Source: Entoloma clypeatum (Eukaryota > Basidiomycota > Agaricomycetes > Agaricales > Entolomataceae). From it: a stretch of DNA of 64,000 nucleotides. Position numbers and translations under genes: made by a program. Location: NCBI GenBank assembly GCA_963565915.1, contig OY751491.1:124001-188000 (forward strand), read 5' to 3'. Positions 12,235-21,411 of this stretch are shown one piece after another. Position 1 is the first letter of the stretch. Each line of letters begins with the position of its first letter. The notes beneath the pieces are model-generated. The model made no database searches. It saw nothing but the letters and a program-made list of their open reading frames with translations, and was not told the origin of the DNA.

Positions 12235-12245
12235 AGATTTAGCAA
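12235..12245 (+). promoter_or_regulatory. Predicted self-primer segment at the RNA 5' end
   Basis: AGATTTAGCAA is an exact reverse complement of TTGCTAAATCT at 12320-12330, just inside the LTR. In Tf1/sushi-type elements the RNA 5' end folds back onto the primer-binding site and is cleaved to prime reverse transcription. The geometry here fits that mechanism. Confidence 0.7.
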
Positions 12246-12319
12246 TCACATTGCTCTTCGCCTTTCCACTTCCTGCATACTCTGCCTGAACCTTGGAACG
12301 GTTTGTTAAGCATAACAAG

Positions 12320-12330
12320 TTGCTAAATCT
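12320..12330 (+). promoter_or_regulatory. Primer-binding site (self-primed)
   Basis: TTGCTAAATCT begins two bases after the LTR end (12317), the normal PBS position. It lacks the TGG start expected for tRNA 3'-CCA priming but pairs perfectly over 11 bases with LTR positions 12235-12245. Confidence 0.7.
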
Positions 12331-12772
12331 CGTTAGGTTCGCCCAGAGCGAAGAGAGCAACTACCAGACGAGTCAAGACGTCGCGCTTCTTTGAAGACTT
12401 CACCAGTAACCCATTCAGCACGCCAGAAGCCCGACAGGAGGAACTAAGTCTTTGAGACAGTATCGATTTTACGCTCATCCAGCAGTACATCGAATTGGAG
12501 ATCTGTCGCATCCTACAGCAGGTGCTTGACGAAGAACTAGACAACGACGAGCATCGCCCCCACGGCGAGATAGCAGAGAGCATCCATCTTGCTCGGCAAC
12601 ACCAGATTGCGTGTTACAACGCCCGACAGAACGAACTCGAAAGCTTTCGCGTTCAAGAAGGACCTCAGACAGGTCGGATCACAGAGATCAGAGAGTTTAT
12701 CGGTGTCCAGACAACCGTTATCAGAATATTGATTAGGACGCTCACATCGAGATGTCCCAGAGCCACATCATC

Positions 12773-13975
12773 ATGTCTTACTCGAAGCAGCAGATCTACG
12801 CCCACTTCACCACTGAAGAACAACAGACCGAGTACAACCGCTGGGCACGAAACGAGAGACTTGACCCCTTCTCATGACCAACAGACGCACAGGAACAGAG
12901 ATTCCTTAGAGATTTACAGAGGAAATACTCTGAATGTTTTGCCACCGATTCTGCCAACGAGTCCCCTGACAAATTTACTTTTGACTCCGCGCAGTCAGAT
13001 ATCGAACAGACACCTAGAACAGGGACTCATTTTCAATCCTTACCTGTATCCCAAACCCCATCTTCATCCCAACAACCTGACCCCTCTTCTCCTCCTCAGA
13101 CTCTAGACATGGCAGAAGCTCCGGCTGTACAAACAATGGATACATCCAAGATCATCAAGGATCCTGGGATGTTCAAGGACAGATACACCTTTGACGAGTG
13201 GTGGAAAGCCACCAAACTATACATCAGGTTCCAAAAGAGCCTCACAGATGATCAGAAGATTCTTGTGGTGCTATCCCGCATGATGGAAGGGTCCGGCAGA
13301 CACTGGGCCAGTAACAAGTTAGACGCTCTTGCTGTTGACAACGAGAACATCACCTGGCTAGGTTTTTCCGATGATATCGCCACACGATTCTCCGTCGCCA
13401 ACAAATCGGTCGCTGCCAAAGCCAGACTCGAAGTCCTGAAACAAGAGAAACGCGCCGTTGATGAATTCTTGGATGAATTCGAAGAACTCTTGAAACTGTC
13501 AAATCTTAGCGAAGAAACTGGGAAATACATCCTAGAGAAGAACGTCAACCGCAGAATCTCTGAAAAAGTGGCTAGCGATGGCAAAACGTACACCAATTAT
13601 GCAAAGGAGATCCGAAACAAGGGACGACAGATGGAAGGACATGCACTGGTCATCCGAGGTGGCGGCGACATGCGCACCGGATCGGGTACCACTTATGGTG
13701 GTCAGGGCAAAGCCATGGAAATTGACAAAGCAGGAGTAGCCCGTTGCTACAACTGTCAACGCTTCGGTCATCTGGCTAAAGACTGTAGCACTCCAAAGAA
13801 GAAAGACAGTCGCAAGTGTTTCAACTGTGACCAAGAAGGCCATATCACGCGCAACTGCCGCAAGCTGAAGAAGAACTCCGGAAGGGTTAGGAAGGTGTCC
13901 GAGGAAGATGCTGAGAATGATGAAACCACAATCTTAGAAGCCGACGAGAAGGATTTTCCCGAAGGGTCCGATTAA
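12773..13975 (+). CDS. gag: Gag of gypsy copy 1 (capsid-like region, two CCHC zinc knuckles)
   Basis: The uninterrupted frame runs 13109-13975 (288 residues from MAEAPAVQTMDTSK). An in-frame upstream segment from the ATG at 12773 ('MSYSKQQIYAHFTTEEQQTE') is separated by a TGA near 12877 that copy 2 shares. The capsid-like part includes 'FKDRYTFDEWWKATKLYI' and 'FLDEFEELLKLSNL'. Two CCHC nucleocapsid knuckles follow: CYNCQRFGHLAKDC and CFNCDQEGHITRNC. The tail is Lys- then acid-rich. An earlier coiled frame (about 12400-12750, 'LQQVLDEELDNDEHRPHGEI') in another reading frame suggests the ancestral Gag was longer and has since been frameshifted. Confidence 0.85.
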
Positions 13976-14020
13976 ACGACACTAAGTCGCGACCCTTATC
14001 TATTAAACGGACTTGCTTGC

Positions 14021-16234
14021 CTTGTATGACTGCAGACAATAGAACCTATGTCATCCCTGCCAAGCAAGCCGCTGCGTCGACTAAGATTGTGAAGGGAGAT
14101 AAGCCTCCAAAAAGATGAGAGATCAGGCTGTTAGCTCAGCTCAAAACACGACGAGGACCAAAGGTTATCCGACCTGAGGTTGACAGCGGATGTGAACATA
14201 CATGCATCCATCCCAGAATAGTACACGAACAGAACCTCCCCACGTGAGGAATACCGCCCATAGCAATTCTAAATGCGGATGGGTCACCAAATCGACAACA
14301 GAAAGCGAGCCAACTTGCCGAAGTTAAACTGGATTTGGGAGCACATCAGGAAACCATGGAAGCAATGGTACTGGACATTGGGAGAATGGACATGCTCTTG
14401 GGACATGACTGGTTGGTACACCACAACCCCACAATCAATTGGACAACCGGCGCGGTAACATTTAACCGGTGCCCAACAACATGTCAAACCAAACACTCGG
14501 ATTTCAGGATTAACCTTAATGGTCGCAAACACCAGGTTCGCATGGTTTAGGTGCACGACAAAGATGCACCCAAAAAGTCGGATCAGAAATGGAAGCCTGG
14601 AGACCCTATTTTGGAAGCTGTCACTCCCACACCACCTCCCACAACCAAACAACCCTCATATGTTGAACGATTTGCTCATCTCTTCGAAAAAGAGAACTTT
14701 GATAAGATCCCAAAGGAGAGGGAATGGGACCATGGTATTGAACTTACACCGGACGCACCAAAGGAACTAGGGGGAAATACATATCCTATGATGCAAAAAG
14801 AACAAGAGGAATTGGATGCATTCATTGACGAGGGTCTAGCAACAGGAAAGATCCGCCTGTCCAAATCCCCTTATGCCTCCCCTTGCTTCTTTATCAACAA
14901 GAAGGATGGCTCCAAACAATTGGTACAAGATTACCGCATGGTCAATAAATTCACGGTCAAAGACAAGTTCCCACTCCCACGAATATCCGATCTCTTGGAC
15001 GTACTGAAAGATGCAGTCTACTTCAATAAAATGGACATCATGTGGGGCTATAACAACATCCGGATTAAGGAGGGCGATGAATGGAAAGCTGCCTTTCTCA
15101 CCAGTCGAGGATTGTTCGAACCATTGGTCATGTTTTTCGGTCTTTGCATCTCCCCGGGAACGTTCTCTCGAATGATGGCTAGTCTATTCTGGGACCAGAT
15201 CCGCCGATGTATCTGCGTGATCTACATGGATGACATCGTGGTTATTGGTAAAACCAAGGAAGAACTTGCGCAAAACACTAAAGAAATCCTACAGATTCTA
15301 TCGGACAATGATTTGTTCCTAAAGGAGAAGAAGTGTTTATGGGAAGTAACGAAATGTCCTATATTGGGATATGTGGTTGGTGAGGGATGTGTTGAGATGG
15401 AAACTGAGAAGGTGGATACAATCCAAAACTGGCGAGCACCCACATCAAAAAAGGAAGTTCAGAAGTTCCTTGGATTTGCTAACTTCTATCGACGTTTTAT
15501 TGAAGGGTACTCAAACATCGCAAAACCTCTCACCGCGCTCACAGGCGGTATGGCATTTACTTGGGGACCAACAGAGCAGCAAGCTTTTGAAGGTCTCATA
15601 TGGGCAATTACATCGGCACCAGTCTTGGCATTACCAAAACCAGAGGGACAGTTCAGGGTTGAAACCAATGCATCGGGCTATGCCATTGGAGCAGTACTCT
15701 CTCAAAAGCAAGACGACAAATGGCATCCCATCATGTTCTTGTCGCGGACCATGTCCGCGGCCGAACAAAATTACGAGATATATGACAAGGAACTCCTGGC
15801 AGTCGTGGAAGCATTAAAAGATTGGAGACACTATCTGCTCGAAGCCAGGGAACGTTTTGAAATCTTGACCGATCACAAGAACCTGGAATATTTCCGTCGT
15901 CCCCAGGACCTGAATCAACGACAGTGACGCTGGAAAATGAAGTTACAAGACTATGACTTCGAATTATGGCATGTGCCTGGCAAGACCAATGCGAAAGCGG
16001 ACATCCTGTCACGCTTACCCTGGTATGAAGCGGAACTCGAACCACAGAACAGTGACCAAATGCTCAAGGAGGGACTATTCTTGAAACGGTTGGAATCAGA
16101 AAATGTGGTACAAATGGAGATGTTCACGGAGGAACAATTCTTTGAAGGGGGTGAAACATCTGATTCCATCAAAATTGGAAATGTCACGACCATCGAAAGT
16201 CCGTGGATCGCATGCATCAAGGGTTCTATAGCCA
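14021..16234 (+). pseudogene. pol: Pol of gypsy copy 1: protease, reverse transcriptase, RNase H; integrase deleted
   Basis: Order visible: a protease-like segment with 'RPEVDSGCEHTCI' (D-S-G) and 'ILNADGSPN'; reverse transcriptase with 'SPYASPCFFINKKDGS', '[14 protein letters not shown]', '[14 protein letters not shown]' and the catalytic 'YMDDIVVIG'; then RNase H with 'VETNASGYAIGAVLSQ' and 'YEIYDKELLAVVEALKDW'. The longest open part is 14551-15927 (458 codons). Stops at 14116, 14245, 15925 (all TGA where copy 2 has CGA) and a TAG near 14548 (GAG in copy 2) break it. After 'WIACIKGS' the integrase and chromodomain are absent. Confidence 0.9.
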
Positions 16235-16272
16235 CCCCATTCTTCTTTTATCTCTCAACCATCCTCACCGCC

Positions 16273-16644
16273 ATGTCAAACACCATCGTCACCTCCACCT
16301 CCACCACCAACATCAACCCCGCCATCGCCGCCCTTATGAACGAAGCGCTCTCCATGAGAGACCAAATCCATGCCCTTGAAACTTCCCTTGCCGACCTCCT
16401 TCATCACCAGATGAATATCCGACTTCATTCATTGTCCAATCTCCCCGTCGCCCCGACTCCTGAGGAAAAACAAATTCTTGGGAATTACACCAGCACCCTT
16501 GTCATCGAAAATTGACATATTCGGCTGGCCATCAAAGGCCTTGAACTCGCCATAGCCATCAACGAGGAGTTGATATATGATTGGAGCCTCAAGGAAAGTC
16601 CGAACTGGTCCGATTTAGGCAACAACGAGGGATGGGGACATTGA
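16273..16644 (+). pseudogene. Third ORF (ORF3) downstream of pol in gypsy copy 1
   Basis: A reading frame beginning 'MSNTIVTSTSTTNINPAIAA', then 'LSMRDQIHALETSLADLLHH' (heptad-like, probable coiled coil), then 'NLPVAPTPEEKQILGNY' and 'GLELAIAINEELIYDWSL'. It lies between pol and the 3' LTR on the sense strand. A single TGA at 16513 replaces a CGA seen in copy 2. No known domain is recognised; it lacks a signal peptide or membrane helix, so it is not an envelope. Conservation in both copies implies that it is a normal part of the family. Confidence 0.6.
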
Positions 16645-16665
16645 CTCTGTGAGGACACAGAGCTT

Positions 16666-16678
16666 GGAGAGGGGAACA
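16666..16678 (+). promoter_or_regulatory. Polypurine tract
   Basis: Purine-rich GGAGAGGGGAACA directly abuts the 3' LTR start at 16679, the usual plus-strand primer position. Confidence 0.65.
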
Positions 16679-17080
16679 TGTTACGGACTCTACGGTATGA
16701 GGACCACGTCATATCTTTTACTTATCGGCCCGACTCGGCGCCCTCTTACGAGCTTACTATGTTTAATGTCTACTTTCGCAACCTTCGATTTCCCGTCTGA
16801 CTCGTTACATTACTTCGTCATCCCCTTTAGTATACTTCACTCCCGCGCTGACTAGCTTTCCGCAGTCAGCTTACTCACTGTACATAGCCTTCCGCAGTCG
16901 CCTTATTCATGCGCACTGCCTTCCGCAGTACTGACTCATCTGCTACCACCTATAGTCAGTACCTATATAAACCTCTTGTACTGTAGTAGATTCCTTAGAT
17001 TTAGCAATCACATTGCTCTTCGCCTTTCCACTTTCCTGCATACTCTGCCCGAACCTTGGAACGGTTTGTTAAGCATAACA
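16679..17080 (+). repeat. 3' LTR of gypsy copy 1
   Basis: 402 bp, same ends and internal order as the 5' LTR with a handful of substitutions. Followed by the target-duplication copy CTCAG. Confidence 0.93.
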
Positions 17081-17570
17081 CTCAGGCAGTGCCCCTTCCG
17101 TTGCCACTGAGTGATGTATTTGCGTTTCAGGAGAGCATTGAATGATTCCAGGTGATTTGTTGTCGGAATGACACCTTCAACTGGGCGCTTCAATTGAATC
17201 ACTGCTTTATTGCGACCGTGCTGTGACCATGACGACCACATCACTTCATCGAACCAAGTTTCTTCAAGGTACTTCAGAAAGTTCAGACCTGCATTTAAGG
17301 GTTTTCGTGCCTCGGAAACAGAGTCCTTCAATTTGGTGAGAGCTTCTCGCTCGTTAGCCACCAGCTGCAGGGCATCATTGTGCTTTGTAGTATCAAGAAG
17401 TCTTCGAGATGCCGGTTAGTATAAAATATCATTGAACGTCTCGTGGTACTTGCCTGGATTCCAGGGCCTTCATTTTTTGAATAATTTGGTCATTCCACAC
17501 ATTTTTTCCTGAGGACCCTTCTTCGCCACCTTCAACACACTTTCCACCGAATAGGGCCTTACGGTGATTC

Positions 17571-18028
17571 TGTTATGGATTCGCTGTCCATGGCATTGAT
17601 CGCTCGGACAAGATACAAGACATAGAGGCCTTATCTGATTAATGGCCAGTTTCATCTTATCTATTGGTTTCATGCTTACTATTCACTTTTACATCATTCG
17701 GGCCCCGGCCTCCGCTTACTCACTACAGTATGGTCATCATTACCATATCTAGATGGTTACTCTCACACATCCTTGACATCGTGTTACTTATTGGACTATA
17801 CTTAGATACTCTGACTCACGCCGCAGCAGTTACCATAGACACCTACTCCGGGTCCACTTCTGGAGTCAGACCGGAACCGCTCTAGAGTCATCTAGATGAC
17901 TCGACCTTCTAGTATATATAGGGTAGATACATTGCATGTATTCCCCAGATCTAGCAATCACCTTGGTATCCGCCTTTGCTACTTAAGCCTCTCTGCCTAA
18001 GCATTGCATGGGTTTGTCAACCATAACA
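17571..18028 (+). mobile_element. Solo LTR of a second, related LTR family
   Basis: 458 bp with ends TGTTATGG...CATAACA, flanked by GATTC (17566-17570) and GATCC (18029-18033), a target duplication with one mismatch. Excising it with one flank rejoins the MULE reading frame exactly (QCWTD|HRKALFGG). It has TATATATA at 17913-17920 and AGATCTAGCAA at 17947-17957, the same 34-bp spacing as in the gypsy LTR. No internal region remains, so it arose by LTR-LTR recombination. Confidence 0.85.
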
Positions 18029-18918
18029 GATCCGTCCAACACTGTCATAGATGAAACTGGCAGAGTAATAGAATCATTCTTGGCCATGTTTTAGCAAGGG
18101 CCCCACGTTCCTTCATGTCTGTATCTGTAATTGTGACATATGGTATGAATTTTTCCGATTTTTGTGGGGATCTTTTTCGAGATGGGTTTGCCAGAGTGAC
18201 AGAAGCTCGGCGAGAATAGCGGTGTTGTACCCTGCATGGGTTGCACGATTTCCTGAAGGTGCCAAGAACAGAAACATTGCAAGAGGAACACCGTGGTTTT
18301 TTTCGTCCACCCCCATTGCAATAAACAGTAGGAGACAAGAAGAACAGACACCAAATGTGCCATCGAGGATGATCTGGCTCTTGTTCCCATATTGCCAGGA
18401 AGCGGCATCCATTTCCTTGGTCGCAATACATACTTTGAGTCGTTCACCGCGTTCTGCACAAGCATGATAATGAAATACATCATTGAAAAATTTGGGCTTG
18501 AACATGGTGTGGGTGGGATTGAGCCAATTATCAACATTATGTTCTGGTGCAAGCGAGACATCGACTCCATTGCGCCGATTATGTTGTCGATAGATAGAGA
18601 GCAGGAAAATCTGATCCTAGAATATGATATCGATGGTTGGCAGTGGTTGCATCGAATGATGCCATGTCTCGATATGTATGTTTGGTAATGAACTCTGAAT
18701 TTTTGATTTGCACAGCGGTAATACTGCATCAAATAATCAGATTCAAAACTATGGAACAGACTGGCTGGACCAACCTGGCTCCATCAGAGAGCTGCATGAG
18801 TGCAATCTTGGTAACATGTGGATGAAGTGGAATTGCCGGAACTCTCATCATAATTGCTCAGGAACACTGCTCGGTATGATCCAGCACGCCCAAAACTCGT
18901 TTGACCTCGCCAGTTTCC

Positions 18919-19442
18919 GCCACAAAAGTGATGTCAGCATGAGCTAGACATTCGTAGAAGTCATATGGTGCCCTCCATTCCCAAGTCTTGGTCGAAGGAG
19001 GGGATTGGGCAGGTTGTGCTTTATGTTGTTGTCGATGAAGAGTCTCGCGAGCTTTAGTGTCATAACCACAAACACTTCAATTTCACAGTATAAGCTATGA
19101 AAATCAAAGCAGTACTAGCTGCGCAAGTACCATTGAAATAACACACGGAAGGTCCGACGGCCACCTTCTCCTGCCCATGACATTGACCAACTTATGTTCC
19201 ACTTGCTCTCCAATTTCTGCCGAGATTCTGGATCAAGGCCTGCATTCATGAGCCATCGACGCGTGTTGCTTGACTGGCTACATCTGCACCGAAAACATGT
19301 CGTGATTCTTGTCTGTGGCCATATATGTCCCGTAGACGTTGCCACAACCTGCCCAATCCCCTCCTTCGACCAAGACTTGGGAATGGAGGGCACCATATGA
19401 CTTCTACGAATGTCTAGCTCATGCTGACATCACTTTTGTGGC
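18919..19442. repeat. Perfect 100-bp inverted repeat in the 5' part of the MULE
   Basis: Arms 18919-19018 and 19343-19442 are exact reverse complements over 100 bp, with a 324-bp spacer. The left arm, read on the minus strand, encodes transposase sequence ('WEWRAPYDFYECLAHADITF'), so the right arm is an inverted duplicate of coding sequence. Lack of any mismatch means it is recent or maintained by gene conversion. Confidence 0.9.
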
Positions 19443-19701
19443 TTTAACCTGTCTTTGAATGTGGAACCAAAGGTGAATACACAGAACGAAAGGCAAATAC
19501 CCTGTCATTTACCATGGTGACTGAAAATTTTCATACGTGAGAATACATGCTGCATCCCAAAGGGGTCGAGGCTTTGAAAATGGGGAGGTCATCCAATGAC
19601 AGGAAGTGTCAAGAAGCGATAGAGAAAGCAGAGAGAAGGTGCCAATCCAGGATGCAGTCGAGACACAAAGTGCGTTGGATGTCATGTTGGCATCTTCCGG
19701 T

Positions 19702-19853
19702 AGCTTCCATATGACGCAATTCTTTGGGACAACTTGTTACTCCAGCAATGGTGAGCTGGCAACGTAAAGGAAGTAGCCCTTCGGAGCCCCAAAATCAACC
19801 CCGCCCTATGTCCTGTTTTTTTTCCCAACCGCCTATCATTTCGCATTTAGCTG
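19702..19853 (-). repeat. MULE terminal inverted repeat, right
   Basis: Reverse complement shares ordered blocks with 8744-8896 (see the left repeat). Outer end taken at the base after ATTTAGCTG. Confidence 0.75.
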
Positions 19854-21411
19854 GAATGTGCATGTCTGCATTCGAAAGCATGCCCGGTAGTCCTCCTCAT
19901 TTTTACCATAAGTGCGCTGTTTTGACCTTTATCATCCACCCCTTCCCTATGTACCTCTCCCATATGGATTTTATGTATAATACATGATTTATATACTATA
20001 GGATCGAATATTAGAGCCCTAAATCCACAAGGGTCCGACATCGTAACAGTGAGCACCCTAGCCCGAACAACGCTAGGGGTGCTCGGCGGCTGTGTCGGTC
20101 AGGAACCCTTGGTGTCACTGACCGATCGGTATAGATAACCATGATCAAAAGATTGCTTCCAATGATCCAGATCATAGGTAAATTCGTTGGAATACCTTGC
20201 TTTCTCCGGAATGGGGGCTAATCACTGATCCAATGTAAGCCATTTACTCCATGTACATACACAGAGACGAGTAGGGGTCGTGTCGTGTCCGAGTCTGGAT
20301 CTCATACTATTGTGCCTGTTGATATGTAAGTGAGGTGAGATAGCACTGTAGTAGTAGGTCCGTCGGACGCAATGTAAGCAAGATAGCATCCCAAATATGG
20401 AATAATCCTACACCAGGTTTGCCAAGTATACAATCCACGACATGTAAGTTATCCTGACAGCCGGACGGGGCACGATATGTACTGATAAGACTTGCAGACG
20501 ATAAATTGTTTCGAAGGCAAAGGCACCCAAGACATCCTTTGGGCGTGAGGTTCGGCCTCTGTGAGTTTCCCCCCTCTGCGAGAATGGGTTGGCGATAGTG
20601 ACTTGAACCGTTTTGACATCGCGTCGTGTTCAGGCCCCTTGCATGCTTTGGGGGTTCCACGAGCCATCCCCCGTATCCCACGGACCTCGGAGGTGGCCTT
20701 TGTTCACCGTTTCCAGGAGGTTAGAATGCAGACCCTCCCTCGCCTTCGGTCTCATCCAGCGCATCGACGACGAGGATGCCAGCATTCGAGTAGGGGTGCC
20801 ATATTCGGATCATAATGATATAGTTGACGTTACAGCACAGCCACTTTCATCCATCATCTTCAAGTTCAACCACCAAGTAACAGTCGCCGCCACGCCCGAG
20901 TCGGTTTGGATGTCAATGACCACCGGAAGGCCGAGTGTTATTGATTTTGCATTACTTCTTGATGCGGCTCGCATGTGTATGTCATTTGTTTTGAAAGTTC
21001 GAATATTTTTACACCAACGTCAGTCACGGTGCCAAGGCTAACTTGGAATGGAGGATGCATAGTAAGTAATCATATTGGTTTTTTTGTTCAGGCTGTACTA
21101 GCTAGGCTGGTTAACGAAGATGCTTTCAGAAAAATTGACGGTCAACTGAAGAATTCAGACAGGGCGAAAATTTGCATGGTGTGCTGGCGATGATGGCTGT
21201 TCCTGAAAGAACGGGTTGATGGGGGGGAGGAGGCGGAAAATTGGAATAAACCTCTGGACCTTCATTCCCTGTCCCGCCCGGCTCCCAACGTCACTCCTCC
21301 TATTTGACTCAGGTCGATCGATATTTCCGATCAAACACCGCAGAATGCCAAGCTTCAGTCACGTCTTCAAATGTCGTCGTGACCATCTCTTGTCTCAAAA
21401 GCGGACCCCTC
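19854..21411. other. Stretch without a firm gene; two adjacent hairpins at its left
   Basis: Two potential RNA hairpins lie at 20051-20084 and 20094-20126. The longest open frame (20613-21041, plus) includes 'LIQRIDDEDASIRVGVPYSD' and 'VTVAATPESVWMSMTTGRP' but matches nothing I know. I leave it uncalled. Confidence 0.35.

Larger units (their letters stand above)
11917..12317 (+). repeat. 5' LTR of gypsy copy 1
   Basis: 401 bp, TG..CA ends (TGTTACGG...CATAACA). Contains a TATA box at 12202-12209 and the presumed RNA start region at about 12235. Confidence 0.93.
11912..17085 (+). mobile_element. Ty3/gypsy chromovirus-type LTR retrotransposon, copy 1, with 5-bp target duplication
   Basis: LTRs at 11917-12317 and 16679-17080 (401 and 402 bp) start TGTTACGG and end CATAACA, and are nearly identical, which implies a young insertion. 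CTCAG flanks both sides (11912-11916 and 17081-17085). The internal part holds gag with two zinc knuckles, a pol with reverse transcriptase and RNase H, and a third ORF. Integrase and chromodomain, present in part in copy 2, are missing: the frame jumps from 'WIACIKGS' straight to 'IATPFFFYL' near 16230. It therefore cannot integrate on its own. It sits in the MULE transposase in the opposite transcriptional direction. Confidence 0.93.
10674..19018 (-). pseudogene. MULE transposase, split by a gypsy element and a solo LTR
   Basis: Coding pieces on the minus strand are about 18034-19018, 17086-17570 and 10674-11916. The first carries the MULE core: 'SQIILDGTFGVCSSCLLLF' then 'GVPLAMFLFLAPSGNRATH', and 'TDTDMKERGALAKTWPRM' with 'LLLCQFH', where DDE residues reside. 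The second has 'PTTNHLESFNALLKRKYI'. The third has the SWIM zinc finger, CSC..CKHLRAL (CxCxnCxH), used in DNA binding by this family. Both joints are in frame once the insertions are removed: HCL|RFDVLIHH at the gypsy site and QCWTD|HRKALFGG at the solo LTR. An intron near 10990-11045 links a Ser-rich acidic region to the C-terminus 'ELKRTLPLLHGLSTLL'. In-frame TGA codons, for example before NISDID and before QCWTD, show it is inactive. Confidence 0.85.
8744..19853 (-). mobile_element. Mutator-like element (MULE) with nested retroelement insertions
   Basis: The stretch is bounded by imperfect inverted repeats (8744-8896 and 19702-19853) and holds a SWIM-finger MULE transposase on the minus strand and an accessory gene on the plus strand. 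Removing the gypsy element (11917-17080) and the solo LTR (17571-18028), each with one target-duplication copy, leaves about 5.5 kb and restores a continuous transposase frame at both joints. MULEs move by cut and paste and usually make 8-10 bp duplications. I could not identify a flanking duplication, so the exact outer borders are approximate. In-frame stops show that the transposase is dead. Confidence 0.8.

Noticed and set aside
12495..13106. 203-codon open frame as a separate gypsy protein
   Set aside because: Only its first part looks like real protein. After about 12750 the sense coding moves to the Gag frame, so this frame is a mixture produced by a frameshift.
15222..15443. Minus-strand open frames within pol
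   Set aside because: Shadows of the reverse transcriptase coding strand, repeated in copy 2 at the mirrored position.
16649..16855. Short open frame across the 3' LTR boundary, with copies at the other LTRs
   Set aside because: It is translation of LTR sequence (non-coding) and recurs wherever the LTR occurs.
8744..19853. Exact 8-10 bp target duplication for the MULE
   Set aside because: Flanks next to the conserved terminal blocks do not give a convincing direct repeat; ends may be eroded, so no duplication is claimed.
20051..20126. tRNA or U-snRNA gene
   Set aside because: No cloverleaf, A/B boxes or recognisable snRNA motifs; only two simple hairpins.
20613..21041. 142-codon open frame on the plus strand
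   Set aside because: No start context, splice partner or recognised motif; kept only as a note in the unassigned stretch.
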